Assembly (NCBI GenBank): GCA_900176545.1
Contig: FWXP01000001.1
Coordinates: 310,001 to 374,000, forward strand
From: Oscillospiraceae bacterium
GTDB lineage: Bacteria; Bacillota; Clostridia; Saccharofermentanales; Saccharofermentanaceae
DNA: 64,000 nt
Direction: 5' to 3'
A program made the translations under genes and the position numbers. Under the pieces are notes generated by a model that worked only from the letters and a program-made list of their open reading frames with translations, was not told the DNA's origin and ran no database searches. Shown here piece after piece: positions 44,279 to 55,400 of the stretch (position 1 is the stretch's first letter; each line of letters starts with the position of its first letter).

Positions 44279-45116
44279 ATCTGGAATGCAACTTGGATTT
44301 TATGTCATCGAGTATATCTCTATAGTATCTGTGGTTAACGTTAGGAAATACGTTGATAAGCCTTCCTGCTCCATAGTGTCTGTGACGTAATATCGAAGCT
44401 CTGATCTCTTCGTATCTTTGTTCCAGATCAGCTTTGGTGATGTCAGCAGCGTCCTTTAGCTCAGCTTTGGCAAGAGCCGCCTGTACTCTGGCAGTCTGGG
44501 CGCTCTGTGTTGTAGCGATGGTACGTTTGCCGATTTTCTCAGTGAGCTTATCGCTATAGTCCCTCATAGCCTTGCTGATATCATCAAGCTCTCTGAGCTT
44601 CTTATTAAGACCGATAAGAGTCGCTGCGGTAACCGATGTATCGATGATCATCAGGATCATCAGGATAACTATAAGAGGAAGAAGGATGCTTACAGGGATA
44701 AGGCCAACCGTAACTGCCTCTATAGCAGGATGAGCGATCCTTACTACGGCTAATACTGCAAGACCCCATATCATGCTGAATGCAGGGCAGATATAACCGC
44801 CAAGATTGAGCGGCATATTTGAATAATCCCACCATCTTGCATGAAAGAACGTATAAAGTGCCCACCCGGCCGTTAACTCGATGACAGTCGTAAGCAGTGT
44901 ACCTATTATGAATACGGCAACAGGATCATCCGTGCCGAGGATATCGAACATAAAAAGAACGGCCGTCATGCCGAATCCGTAGACAGGGCAGACGGGACCG
45001 TTCAAGAATCCTCTGTTCATTATCTTGCCGAAAGTGACAGCGTGATATACGACTTCAATTACCCAACCCAGGAATGAATAGATCAGGAAAAAGCAGCAAG
45101 CCTCATAAAGATCCAT
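44277..45116 (-). CDS. CmpB-like putative ABC transporter membrane protein (PF06541 type)
   Basis: 279 residues. The conserved family block is present: FLGWVIEVVYHAV, NRGFLNGPVCPVYGFG and ELTAGWALYTFFHARWWDYS, with LGGYICPAFSMIWG. Five to six membrane helices are followed by a charged C-terminal cytosolic region of about 90 residues. Domain databases call it a putative ABC-transporter permease on thin evidence. Its ATG overlaps the stop of the glutamine synthetase gene (TGATG), so the two are translationally coupled. Confidence 0.85.
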   Translation of the reverse strand: MDLYEACCFFLIYSFLGWVIEVVYHAVTFGKIMNRGFLNGPVCPVYGFGMTAVLFMFDILGTDDPVAVFIIGTLLTTVIELTAGWALYTFFHARWWDYSNMPLNLGGYICPAFSMIWGLAVLAVVRIAHPAIEAVTVGLIPVSILLPLIVILMILMIIDTSVTAATLIGLNKKLRELDDISKAMRDYSDKLTEKIGKRTIATTQSAQTARVQAALAKAELKDAADITKADLEQRYEEIRASILRHRHYGAGRLINVFPNVNHRYYRDILDDIKSKLHSR

Positions 45117-47026
45117 CAGATCTGATTCTCGCAGTATTCTCTGTAGAGATGAGCAAGATCGTTCATGTCTCTGTTCATCCTTACCTGAAGAGTAGAGATA
45201 TCCTTAAGGCTCTTACTGTCGATAGCATTCTTGATGCTGGTAAATACCGAAGTATTCTCTTCCGTATTCTTTGCAAGGGACATCTTCAAGGACTCGATAT
45301 CAGACCACATGTCATCATCAACGGCATTAGCAATAGTATGACGCTTGGTATATCCGCGAAGTGTAGTGAGGTTAGAAGGGATGATCCTCTCTAAGAGCTC
45401 ATACTGCCACTTGTCGAGCATAGCATGAGAATAGGAGGAGAGGAGTTTATCATTGAATACTCCGCCGGCGCTCAAGATCTCTGTTCCGTGCTCGGATGAT
45501 ATGAATCTCTTGATGGAATCGTATACAGTGGCAGGTGGTTCACCGAACATCTTGTCTCTCTCGTCTTCAGTCATGTTCTCGAAGATATCGTCTTCGCATC
45601 TGAAGAGCCTGTCCTTAGGAAGGTAATCACCGGGAGTACCCCAAGGCTTGATGAACTCTGCTTCAAGTTCCTTTGTAGACTTACCGGAAGATACCGCATA
45701 GTTGATACCGTCCAGCATACACTGATATATTGCCGACAGGCAAAGGTATGTATTCGTATGAGGGTTAGGGGAACGAAGCTCGAACCTTGTAGCGTACTTG
45801 TTGTTCTCGGATCTTACAAGACCCAAGAGTACAGACCTGTTACGGGAAGGAGTAAGAACGTCCTTACCGATAGAAGCTACGGCATGAGTAGGGGCCTCAA
45901 AACCGGGCTGAAGTCTCATGAAAGCGTCAGTTGTAGCTGATACGAAAGGATTGATAAGATCATAATGCTTCATGATACCCATAAGGGAACCCCAACCGAT
46001 GTTGGAAAGATAATCTGCCTTCATGTCAGAAGGAGCGAAGAGATTGATCTTCTTGCCGTTCTTAAGGAATGCAACGGCATTGACATGCGTATGCTCACCG
46101 GAACCTGCAACACCGGGGATAGGCTTAGCGTCGAAGCTTACCTCGAGACCGTGCATACGGAAGATCTCCTTAATAAGGATACGGGCTGTAAGCTCATAGT
46201 CAGCACCCTGAAGTGCATCTGAATACTTCCAGTCGACCTCGAGCTGTTCCATGATGCTGTGGAAATCACCGGAAGAAGTAACAGCAGCCTTTACGCCGCC
46301 GACTTCCTTATGACCCATCTCAGGGTTGAAACCGTACTGATCAAGTACGAGGATGACCTGCTCGAGGGCTGTTCTTACAACACCCTTTGTGCGTTTCCAA
46401 TACTGTTCCTTAAGTACCTGGGAGATGGAGAGCTGCTCCTGTGAGATCTTCTCGTCAGGGGAATTGACCCAGAACTCAAGCTCAGTCGCCATGATGAGAG
46501 TGATATGGTCAAGATCATCAGGCGTGAAACCGAACTGACCGCAAAGATCGCTGTTGTTCTCGAACATGTCTGTGAGCTTGGATTCAAAATACTCGGCGCT
46601 CTTCTTGAGTACCGATCTGGAGCATACAGGTTCTCCGTTATGCAAAAGGAAAGAAGGGATACGGAGCGTACCCACGGGAAGACCTGTCTTTGTATCTATA
46701 TGCTCGTAGTTGTAATCGACATACCATACGACATCGGGATCAGGCACAAGGTCTACCTTACCGTCATTCAATGTAGCTATACCGGGAAGCACAACCGAAG
46801 ATCCGTCAGTCTGGACAGCATCACCGTTGAGATAGTTCTCAAGGTTATCGTGGAAGTCTGCGATGGGGATCTTCTCATCAGTATCGTTACCTGAAAGATC
46901 GACACCCATAAGAGATACGAACTTGATCTCGGGATGTTGCTCAAGGATAGAAGTGATATCAGATACCGAATGCTGTTCAGGAGGGATAATGCTCAAAAGA
47001 TCAGGGTTGACCTTATACTCTGTCAT
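45116..47026 (-). CDS. Glutamine synthetase, long (~636 aa) form
   Basis: Makes glutamine from glutamate, ammonium and ATP. The catalytic core is recognisable: ATELEFWV, GHKEVGGVKAAV, PGVAGSGEHTHVNA with the metal-binding HTHVN, and RFELRSPNPHTNTYLCLSAI. It is longer than GSI (about 440-470) and shorter than GSIII (about 700+): extra sequence at the N-terminus (about 60) and C-terminus (about 130, helical). Other clostridial enzymes of this size exist (from memory). The ribosome site is AAAGGCGG. With gdhA at 20560 the cell has both ammonium-assimilation routes. Confidence 0.88.
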   Translation of the reverse strand: MTEYKVNPDLLSIIPPEQHSVSDITSILEQHPEIKFVSLMGVDLSGNDTDEKIPIADFHDNLENYLNGDAVQTDGSSVVLPGIATLNDGKVDLVPDPDVVWYVDYNYEHIDTKTGLPVGTLRIPSFLLHNGEPVCSRSVLKKSAEYFESKLTDMFENNSDLCGQFGFTPDDLDHITLIMATELEFWVNSPDEKISQEQLSISQVLKEQYWKRTKGVVRTALEQVILVLDQYGFNPEMGHKEVGGVKAAVTSSGDFHSIMEQLEVDWKYSDALQGADYELTARILIKEIFRMHGLEVSFDAKPIPGVAGSGEHTHVNAVAFLKNGKKINLFAPSDMKADYLSNIGWGSLMGIMKHYDLINPFVSATTDAFMRLQPGFEAPTHAVASIGKDVLTPSRNRSVLLGLVRSENNKYATRFELRSPNPHTNTYLCLSAIYQCMLDGINYAVSSGKSTKELEAEFIKPWGTPGDYLPKDRLFRCEDDIFENMTEDERDKMFGEPPATVYDSIKRFISSEHGTEILSAGGVFNDKLLSSYSHAMLDKWQYELLERIIPSNLTTLRGYTKRHTIANAVDDDMWSDIESLKMSLAKNTEENTSVFTSIKNAIDSKSLKDISTLQVRMNRDMNDLAHLYREYCENQI

Positions 47027-47138
47027 AAATATATACCGCCTTTATTTAATATAATAATTATATTCAAACCACAGTATTCTAACATAAAGCATTTAGTTGT
47101 GCATCTGCCTCAATTTTTGCTTGATTTTTAAAGACAGG

Positions 47139-47936
47139 ATGTTGCACAATATTCAAAGTATGAATAATACGATTGAAGAGATCTTTAAGATAGACAAGAT
47201 AGGTAAGGGCATAGCCGTTAAGATACTTTTTGCATTCTTGGTTATGCTCCGTATCGCCGTAAATGTTTTTCCTATAGGAAGCACAGATTTTGATAGTCTT
47301 TACAGTTATGCCAATAAGCTCCTTGAAGATCCGTCCATAGCTCAGACTATGACACTTGCCGATATCCCGATATCCAGAGGAAACCTTATATATCTTGCCA
47401 GTATCCTTCTTACGGAATTTATCTGCATCTGCGGTTACTACATATATGTCGGTATCATGATCCGTGCGATGAGGGCAGGGGATGACAAGTATAAGCCGAT
47501 CTCACTTAGCAGATTGGCAGGCAGGATCGTCATCCTGATGGCGGTAACTTGTGTGTTATTTTTTCCTATGTCGATTATTCTATTGTATTTATTCCTGTTT
47601 TTTATTATTATCTTCCCGTGGCTTTTCATGTTTCCTGCTTGTTACCTCTCAGGTGACAGCGGTTTTTTCGTGAGTTTTGCCGAGGTATTCAGGAAGAACA
47701 AAGGTTACTACTTTGTCAATGTAAGGAATCTTGCCATCATAATGATGCTCTCTTTATTTCTCCAGATGATCTCGGTCATAATAGGCAAGGTCTATGAGCC
47801 CGTATTTGTGGTATTGGACTCATTCATATTCGTATTCACGATGTTCTGTATCGCCAGATATTCGTGTCTCATATATCGAAGGATGCTCTTGCTGCCTGTA
47901 AGAGGGAAGGGACCCGTCGAGCCATTGAACAGATAA
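47139..47936 (+). CDS. Polytopic membrane protein, family unknown (265 aa)
   Basis: Not recognised. About six membrane helices: ILFAFLVMLRIAVNVF, a helix pair near LASILLTEFICICGYYIYVGI, a very hydrophobic hairpin (AVTCVLFFP ... FFIIIFPWLFMF), LAIIMMLSLFLQMISVII and FVFTMFCIARYSC, with a basic C-terminus. The start is uncertain: ATG 47139 has AGG immediately before it, ATG 47160 is in frame and has a slightly better upstream context. The upstream gap is AT-rich. Confidence 0.65.
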   Translation: MLHNIQSMNNTIEEIFKIDKIGKGIAVKILFAFLVMLRIAVNVFPIGSTDFDSLYSYANKLLEDPSIAQTMTLADIPISRGNLIYLASILLTEFICICGYYIYVGIMIRAMRAGDDKYKPISLSRLAGRIVILMAVTCVLFFPMSIILLYLFLFFIIIFPWLFMFPACYLSGDSGFFVSFAEVFRKNKGYYFVNVRNLAIIMMLSLFLQMISVIIGKVYEPVFVVLDSFIFVFTMFCIARYSCLIYRRMLLLPVRGKGPVEPLNR

Positions 47937-47989
47937 TGATGCTCTTGAGCTGAATTATATAAAAGTAATATTACGGAGGTTGACTAAAG

Positions 47990-49168
47990 ATGGACAACAA
48001 AGAACTCGCAATCGCGAAGCATACCGAATGGCAGGGTAAGATCGAAGTTATCACTCGTGCTCCTGTAGGAACAAAGGAGGATCTTGCTATCGCTTACACT
48101 CCCGGTGTTGCTGCTCCTTGCCTTGAGATCTCTGACAATGTAGATCTTTCATATAAGTACACAAGAAGACACAACCTTGTTGCTGTAGTTACAGACGGTA
48201 CTGCAGTACTCGGTCTCGGTGATATCGGACCTGAGGCTGGTATGCCTGTTATGGAAGGTAAGTGCGCACTCTTCAAGGCTTTCGGTGATGTTGACGCATT
48301 CCCTCTCTGCATCCGTTCCAAGGACGTAGATGAGATCGTTAAGACAGTAAAGCTCCTTGCAGGATCCTTCGGTGGTGTTAACCTTGAGGATATCTCCGCT
48401 CCTCGTTGCTTCGAGATCGAGAAGAGACTTAAGGAAGATCCTGAAGTAGATATCCCGATCTTCCACGATGACCAGCACGGTACAGCTGTTATCACTCTTG
48501 CAGGTATGATCAATGCTCTTAAGCTTACAGGCAAGCACATCGATGATATCTCCGTTGTAGTTAACGGTGCAGGTGCTGCAGCTATCGCTATCACAAAGCT
48601 CCTTATCTCCAGAGGTCTTAAGGACGTTGTTCTTTGCGACAGAAAGGGTGCTATCTACGAGGGTAGAGACGGACTTAACCCTGCTAAGGAAGAAATGGCT
48701 AAGGTTACAAACCAGAAGGGTAAGAAGGGTTCTCTTGCAGATGTTGTCAAGGGTGCTGACGTATTCATCGGTGTTTCTGCTCCCGGCGTTCTTACAGCTG
48801 AGATGGTTGCTACAATGAATCCCGATCCTATCGTATTCGCTTGTGCTAACCCTACACCCGAGATCATGCCTGATGAGGCTAAGAAGGCAGGCGTTGCTGT
48901 TATGGCTACAGGTCGTTCCGACTTCCCTAACCAGGTTAACAACGTTCTTGCATTCCCCGGTATCTTCAGAGGTGCTCTTGATGTTCGTGCTTCCGATATC
49001 AACGATGCAATGAAGCTTGCTGCTGCTGATGCTATCGCTTCTCTCGTATCTGACGAGGAGCTTACAGCTGAGCACATCCTTCCCGATGCATTCGATCCCC
49101 GTGTCGGTAAGACTGTTGCAGCTGCTGTTGCTAAGGCTGCAAAGGATTCAGGTGTTGCAAGACTCTGA
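47990..49168 (+). CDS. NAD(P)-dependent malic enzyme
   Basis: Decarboxylates malate to pyruvate. 392 residues, the short bacterial form without a phosphotransacetylase domain: AYTPGVAAPCLEI, VTDGTAVLGLGDIGP, the metal-site FHDDQHGTAVI, Rossmann NGAGAAAIAITKLL, and FACANPTPEIMP. Strong GGAGG site. Codon use is highly biased, pointing to high expression. The cofactor preference cannot be settled by eye. Confidence 0.95.
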   Translation: MDNKELAIAKHTEWQGKIEVITRAPVGTKEDLAIAYTPGVAAPCLEISDNVDLSYKYTRRHNLVAVVTDGTAVLGLGDIGPEAGMPVMEGKCALFKAFGDVDAFPLCIRSKDVDEIVKTVKLLAGSFGGVNLEDISAPRCFEIEKRLKEDPEVDIPIFHDDQHGTAVITLAGMINALKLTGKHIDDISVVVNGAGAAAIAITKLLISRGLKDVVLCDRKGAIYEGRDGLNPAKEEMAKVTNQKGKKGSLADVVKGADVFIGVSAPGVLTAEMVATMNPDPIVFACANPTPEIMPDEAKKAGVAVMATGRSDFPNQVNNVLAFPGIFRGALDVRASDINDAMKLAAADAIASLVSDEELTAEHILPDAFDPRVGKTVAAAVAKAAKDSGVARL

Positions 49169-49192
49169 TATTCAGTTTATTAAGCAGATTAA

Positions 49193-49222
49193 AAGACGGA
49201 ACTTTCGGGTTCCGTCTTTTTT
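49193..49222. terminator. Terminator between malic enzyme and the convergent dehydrogenase gene
   Basis: AAAAGACGGAAC / GTTCCGTCTTTTTT with a TTTCGG loop; usable in both directions. Confidence 0.88.
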
Positions 49223-49239
49223 ATTTGTTTCTCTTATCA

Positions 49240-50739
49240 TCAATCTCTCTTGAATAAGTCTCTGGTGTATACCTTATCCTTAACGTCATCTAATACGTCA
49301 TCATATCTGTTCGCGATTATGCAGTCGCATTTCTTCTTGAACTTCTTCAAGTCATTCACGACCTTGGAACCGAAGAAAGTCGAACCGTTATCCAGCGTGG
49401 GCTCATAGATGATAACGGTAGCACCTTTAGCCTTGATCCTCTTCATTATGCCCTGGATCGAGGACTGACGGAAGTTATCGGAATTGGTCTTCATGGTCAG
49501 CCTGAAGATACCTACTACAACGTCTTTCTCCATATCTTTATCAAAGCCGTTATTTGAATAGCTGTATGCTCCCGCCATCTCAAGGACCCTGTCTGCTATA
49601 AAGTCCTTTCTTGTACTGTTGCTCTGTACGATCGCCTCTATGAGATTCTCGGGAACATCCTGATAATTTGCCAAAAGCTGCTTGGTATCCTTGGGAAGAC
49701 AATATCCGCCATATCCGAAAGAAGGATTATTATAGTAGTCGCCGACTCTCGGATCGAGACATACGCCCTTAATGATATCTTTTGTATCAAGATCCTTAAG
49801 CTCAGCATATGTGTCCAGCTCATTGAAGAAGGATACTCTGAGAGCAAGGTATGTGTTAACGAAGAGCTTGGTGGCTTCAGCTTCCGTATATCCGGTAAAG
49901 AGCGTATCGATATCCACCTTGAGAGCACCTTCTTTGAGAAGATCTGCGAAAGTAACTGCAGAAGCTCTTGTCTCTTCATCACAGCCGACGATTATCCTGG
50001 AAGGGTAGAGGTTGTCATATAAAGCTTTAGATTCGCGGAGGAATTCAGGAGAGAAGATGATATTTCTCATTCCGGTCCTCTTTCTTATATCCTCGGTAAA
50101 TCCAACAGGAACAGTTGATTTGATAACGATTACAGGTTGCTTGGTATTGTCAGAAGTTGCACTCTTGATCTTTTCCAATACATCCTCGACAGCGGAACAA
50201 TCAAAGAAGTTCTGCTTAGGATCATAATTTGTGGGAGCAGCCACTATTATATAATCTGCGTCCTTATAGGCAGTCTCATAGTCTAATGTAGCGATAAGAT
50301 CCAGTGTACGATCACCGGCTTTTGCTTCTCTTAGATATCTCTCGATATATTCATCTTTGATAGGAGAGAGGAAGTTGTTTATCTTATCGACCTTATCCTC
50401 GATTATATCTACAGCAGTAACACTATTGTGCTGTGAAAGAAGAACAGCCAGAGATAATCCGACATAGCCCGTACCTGCAACAGCTATCTTATAAGGTGCG
50501 TGACGACTTGCATCACAAGCCTTATCAGGGTCACTGAATACGGAATCGATATCAAAGCCCAATACTTCACTCAAAGCCATAAGCTGATTCACGGATGGCG
50601 TAAATTCCATATTCTCTATCTGAGAGATAAGAGCTCTGTTGATACCGGTAGCTCGAGACAGATCGATCTGTCTCATACCAAGTTCCTTACGACATGTTAT
50701 GAATCTTTCTGATAGAGCCTTAAGCGAAAGCTGCTTCAT
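49240..50739 (-). CDS. HTH (Xre-type) - UDP-glucose/GDP-mannose dehydrogenase fusion
   Basis: 499 residues from the ATG at 50739, preceded by AAAGAGG. Residues about 8-65 form a Cro/C1-type HTH ([20 protein letters not shown], then [15 protein letters not shown]). Residues 84-495 form a nucleotide-sugar dehydrogenase: NAD motif GTGYVG (89-94), [18 protein letters not shown], the catalytic Cys347 in GGYCLPKDT, and the C-terminal UDP-binding domain. Such enzymes oxidise UDP-glucose or related sugars to uronic acids for capsules or exopolysaccharides. The fusion to a DNA-binding domain suggests an enzyme that also binds DNA, perhaps its own promoter. The 172-bp gap to the divergent lipoprotein gene would be the likely target. 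Confidence 0.88.
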   Translation of the reverse strand: MKQLSLKALSERFITCRKELGMRQIDLSRATGINRALISQIENMEFTPSVNQLMALSEVLGFDIDSVFSDPDKACDASRHAPYKIAVAGTGYVGLSLAVLLSQHNSVTAVDIIEDKVDKINNFLSPIKDEYIERYLREAKAGDRTLDLIATLDYETAYKDADYIIVAAPTNYDPKQNFFDCSAVEDVLEKIKSATSDNTKQPVIVIKSTVPVGFTEDIRKRTGMRNIIFSPEFLRESKALYDNLYPSRIIVGCDEETRASAVTFADLLKEGALKVDIDTLFTGYTEAEATKLFVNTYLALRVSFFNELDTYAELKDLDTKDIIKGVCLDPRVGDYYNNPSFGYGGYCLPKDTKQLLANYQDVPENLIEAIVQSNSTRKDFIADRVLEMAGAYSYSNNGFDKDMEKDVVVGIFRLTMKTNSDNFRQSSIQGIMKRIKAKGATVIIYEPTLDNGSTFFGSKVVNDLKKFKKKCDCIIANRYDDVLDDVKDKVYTRDLFKRD

Positions 50740-50911
50740 GTTGTACCTCTTTTCAAAGAAGATCACTCTCTCGAAGAATAACATCATTATAGAAATCGGT
50801 CAAATTTGCGTCTTACTATGTTACCAACACTAACATAATCCCGAAAAGTATCTTTGACTTTTGAAGTTTATTACTTTAAGATTTTCATATATTTTCAAAG
50901 GGGTAAAGGTA

Positions 50912-52339
50912 ATGAACAATAAAAAGATAATTGCGACGATCCTTGTCGCATCCGTTTTATTTTCCGCGACAGGTTGTGCAGGAAAGTTCAATGATTCCAT
51001 GTCAGATACTGCAGAGAAGGTCGGTAAGGCACTGATAACAGGCAACTACAAAAGGGTTGAGAGTTGCCTTGATGACAAGAATACGGATCTTCAAGATGCT
51101 ATGGAACTCGTGATAGAAGACGAGATCAACGCTGAAGCTTCAGAGATCATCATGTCTACCCTGACATATGAAGTAGATGAAGACAGCATCGACAGCGATA
51201 TCCTCGGTAAGGAAGGTTCGATAGATGTTACCTTCTCTATAGTTGACTATGAGTCTATCCTCGATGACAGTAATATCTTCCGTGACATGGAAGATTTCGA
51301 GGCGACCGTTGAAGACTGTAAGGATACGATAGATACGACTATCACGCTCGAATTCGAGAAGCAGGACGGTAAGCCCGTTATCGTAAATTCAGACGATCTT
51401 ATCGAGCTCTTCTCGTTCAAGGAAAAAGTGGAGATCATACTCGCGGGAACTATATTGGATCATATAGAAGGTTCCGGTTATTTTGTAGGGGAAGAGATGG
51501 TCGACACACACCCGTATACGGATGAATATATGGATACCAACAGGATAGCGGCCGTATTTGATCTCGATGAACTCGGAACGGAGCTCGAGTGGGAATACTC
51601 ATATGAGATCTCGATGGATGGATTTATTACTCTTTATGAATCAGAAACGATAACAAAGCCTGAAGGTGATGGGATTATAAACATCGTCTACGAGGATTAC
51701 TCTGTTGAATACCTGCAAGATGCAACCTATATCGTCTATCTTTACGATGAGAGTGGTGATCATTTTGTAGAAATATCATGTGAGGTAAGTCATACAGAAC
51801 CGGAACCTGAACCCGAACCCGAGCCTGCACCTATATCAGATGATATCGTTGAGCTTCCCTGGTATACGGATCCATCAGCTAATCCTGTGCTTCTTCCGGG
51901 CGGTGAATTTCAGATCACAGTTCCCGACGGATTTACCGTTCTTGATGCGAGCGATCCGCTGGTACAGGGAACAGGAAGAACGGATGCCGGAAGAAATATC
52001 TGTGTATATATGACAACATCCCGTAACTTCGAGATAGCTGCCGTTTATATTGATGATCCTTCATACCTTTCTTACTTCCAGAACAACCTTGAGCAGGTCG
52101 CTCAGATGTTCGCTGACGGTCTTCCTTCAACTGCGACCTTACAAGGTATTACTGCAGAGGAAAGGACCATCGCAGGACAGACCGTATCCTGTTATACTGT
52201 ACAGGTACTTCAGGGATTCACGGATACCTATTACACGATGTTCGTTTTATCAGGAGAGAATTCCAACTTCTTCATTGATGTAAGCGCGTCTTCATTGGAT
52301 GAACTGGAGTTATATCTCAGCGCAATATCTCACGTTTAA
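50912..52339 (+). CDS. Lipoprotein of unknown function (475 aa)
   Basis: Signal peptide with lipobox FSATGC (Cys about 22). The N-terminal half is an acidic alpha/beta region that begins with a DUF4878/NTF2-like-looking helix-strand start (ALITGNYKRVESCLDD). A Glu-Pro repeat linker (EPEPEPEPEPAP, about residue 305) joins it to a C-terminal domain (FQITVPDGFTVLDASDP ... TVSCYTVQVLQGFTDTYY) that resembles PsbP-like small secreted domains. No firm family. The start ATG at 50912 follows AAAGGGG. Divergent from the HTH-dehydrogenase fusion. Confidence 0.8.
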   Translation: MNNKKIIATILVASVLFSATGCAGKFNDSMSDTAEKVGKALITGNYKRVESCLDDKNTDLQDAMELVIEDEINAEASEIIMSTLTYEVDEDSIDSDILGKEGSIDVTFSIVDYESILDDSNIFRDMEDFEATVEDCKDTIDTTITLEFEKQDGKPVIVNSDDLIELFSFKEKVEIILAGTILDHIEGSGYFVGEEMVDTHPYTDEYMDTNRIAAVFDLDELGTELEWEYSYEISMDGFITLYESETITKPEGDGIINIVYEDYSVEYLQDATYIVYLYDESGDHFVEISCEVSHTEPEPEPEPEPAPISDDIVELPWYTDPSANPVLLPGGEFQITVPDGFTVLDASDPLVQGTGRTDAGRNICVYMTTSRNFEIAAVYIDDPSYLSYFQNNLEQVAQMFADGLPSTATLQGITAEERTIAGQTVSCYTVQVLQGFTDTYYTMFVLSGENSNFFIDVSASSLDELELYLSAISHV

Positions 52340-52413
52340 AGCAATACAGAATTTCGAAGCGAGATAAGGCATATTTCGTCCAAATCGCATGCACGATTCT
52401 TCTTATATTAGTG

Positions 52414-52419
52414 TATAAT
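52414..52419 (+). promoter_or_regulatory. -10 of the purL promoter
   Basis: TATAAT 35 bp before the purL ATG in the only gap (114 bp) before the long purL run; no convincing -35. No purine riboswitch is recognisable. Confidence 0.45.
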
Positions 52420-52453
52420 CAACACGTAATAATTTTATAAAGGGAGAATCTCC

Positions 52454-55400
52454 ATGATCGTTCGAAGAGTATTGTCTGAAAAGAAGCCCGATTATGCCGT
52501 TGAAGCTAAGGGTATACTTCATGATGTCACAAGTGACCTTGATATCACGACTCTTACCGCTGTAAGGGTAATCAACAGGTATGATGTGTCCGGTATCACA
52601 GATGAAGAATATGAAGAGGCTAAGAAGGTAGTCTTTTCCGAGCCCCCTGTCGATAATGTCTACGATGAGACGATCGACCTTGCTGACAGCTGCTATGTCC
52701 TTATCATCGAGGCTCTCCCCGGACAGTACGATCAGAGAGCCGATTCCGCTGCTCAGTGCGTACAGTTTCTGACACAGAAGGAAAGACCTATCGTTAAGAC
52801 AGCCAAGATCGTTGCTTTCTACGGTTCTCTTACGGAAGAGCAGAAGACAAAGATCGCAGGTTATCTTATTAACCCTGTAGAAGCAAGAGAAGCTTCAGCA
52901 GACAAGCCCGAGACGCTTGAAGATAAGTACGATATCCCTACTGAAGTTCCTACCATCGAAGGATTCATCGATATGGATGAGGCATCTCTTTATGCTCTTC
53001 GCGCAGACATGGGTCTTGCTATGAGCGATGCCGATATCAAGTTCACACAGGATTTCTTCAAGACTCAGAAGAGAAACCCTACTGTTACTGAGATCAGGGT
53101 TCTTGATACATATTGGTCCGACCACTGCCGTCATACAACATTCCTTACGGAGCTCACGGATATCAAGTTCGAAGGTGATGATGAGCTTACGGCTGATATC
53201 AAGGCTTCATATGCCGATTACCTTAAGACAAGGGAAGAGGTATACGGAGAGAGGATATCCTCTAAGCATATCTGCCTTATGGATGTAGCTACCATGGCTA
53301 TGAGAAAGCTCAAGAAGGACGGCAAGCTCCAGGATCTTGACGAGTCCGAAGAGATCAACGCATGCTCCATCAAGATCAAGATCCAGGTAGACGGTGAAGA
53401 TAAGGATTATATCTTCATGTTCAAGAACGAGACACATAACCATCCTACCGAGATCGAGCCGTTCGGTGGTGCTGCTACTTGCTTGGGCGGTGCTATCAGA
53501 GATCCCCTGTCCGGCAGATCTTATGTATATCAGGCTATGAGAGTTACAGGTGCAGGTGATCCTACGGTTCCCGTATCCATGACACTCAAGGGTAAGCTCT
53601 CCCAGAAGAAGCTTGTTCGTACAGCTTCCGCAGGTTACAGTGCTTACGGTAACCAGATCGGACTTGCAACAGGTCAGGTAGATGAACTCTACCATCCCGG
53701 TTACGTAGCAAAGAGAATGGAGATCGGTGCCGTTGTAGGTGCTGCTCCTGCTGAGAATATCGTTCGTGAGAGACCCCAGGCAGGTGATATCGTTGTTCTT
53801 CTCGGCGGAAGGACAGGACGTGACGGAATCGGCGGTGCTACAGGTTCTTCCAAGGCACACGATGAGAAGTCCGTTCTTACATGCGGCGCTGAGGTCCAGA
53901 AGGGTAATCCTCCTACAGAGAGAAAGCTTCAGAGACTCTTCAGGAATCCTGAGGTTACAAAGCTCATCATCAGATGTAATGACTTTGGTGCCGGCGGTGT
54001 ATCCGTTGCTATCGGTGAGCTCGCTGACGGTCTTAAGATCAACCTCGACCTCGTTCCCAAGAAGTACGAAGGTCTTGACGGTACAGAGATCGCTATCTCC
54101 GAGTCCCAGGAGAGAATGGCTGTCGTAGTACATCCCGCAGATCTTGATAAGTTCATGGCTGCCGCTGCTGTAGAGAACCTTGAGGCTACAGTTGTAGCTG
54201 AAGTTACAGAAGAGCCCGTTATGAAGATGACATGGAATGATAAGACCATCGTTGACCTTCCCAGATCCTTCATCGATACGAACGGAGCTAAGCAGTATGC
54301 TGAAGTAGACGTTAACAGCAAGACTGATTCCGAGTACCTCGATTCAGTTCTTCCCACATATACTCCCCATGATTTCAAGAAGTCCCTTACTGAGACTCTT
54401 AATACTCTTGAGGGATGCTCCAGAAAGGGTCTCGGACAGAAGTTCGACTCAACTATCGGTGCAGCAAGTGTCATAATGCCTTACGGCGGTAAGTATCAGA
54501 CTTCACCCGAGGAAGGTATGGCTGCCAAGATCCCTCTTGATAAGGGAACTACAAAGAACTGCTCTGTAATGACATACGGTTTTGATCCTTACTACACAGA
54601 GTGGAATCCCTATGCCGGTTCCTACCATGCAGTTGTCGAGTCTCTTCTTAAGATTCTCTGCATGGGTGTCGATCCTCTTACGGCAAGACTTACTTTCCAG
54701 GAATATTTCGAGAGAATGAGCTCCAAGGAAGCTTGGGGTAAGCCTCTTATGGCGCTGCTCGGAGCTTACCAGGCACAGCTTGATTTCGGTACGGCTTCAA
54801 TAGGCGGTAAGGATTCCATGTCCGGTACATTCAATGATATCCACGTACCTCCCACGCTCGTATCTTTCGCTGTAGGCATGACTACTGCCGATAAGCTCAT
54901 AACAGCTACTCTTACGGGTCCTAACCAGAAGCTCTACTACATCAAGGTAGCAAGGAACGGTAAGGGATACTACAAGAAGGAGCATTTCCTCAGAGTAGTA
55001 AAGGCCGTTAAGGAACTCCAGAGCAGAGGTCAGCTCAAGAATGCAGCTGTCGTAAGAAGCTCAGGTATCGCAGCAAGAGTCGCTCAGATGTGCTTCGGTA
55101 ACAGCCTCGGATTTACTTTCTCTGACGAGATAGACGAGAAGGAACTCTTCAGCAGGAGCCTCGGTACTATCATCCTTGCTATCAGCAATGACGGCAACGC
55201 TGTCGACAAGGTCGAGATGGTAGGCGGTAAGTATCTCGGTTACACAAATAACTACGGCAACTTCTTCCACGGTGAGAATTCCTGCGAGTGCGGTGTAGCT
55301 GCTCTCAGGTTCGAGGGTAAGCTCGAGAAGATATTCCCTACATTCGCAGAGAGTGCCAAGATGCCTCTTACAATCGCTCCCGTTGAAGTCAACAAGACAT

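Noticed and set aside
47097-47149. TTGTGCA...TGCACAA inverted repeat around the 47139 start
   Set aside because: Arms of 7 bp separated by 39 bp are expected by chance in an AT-rich gap.
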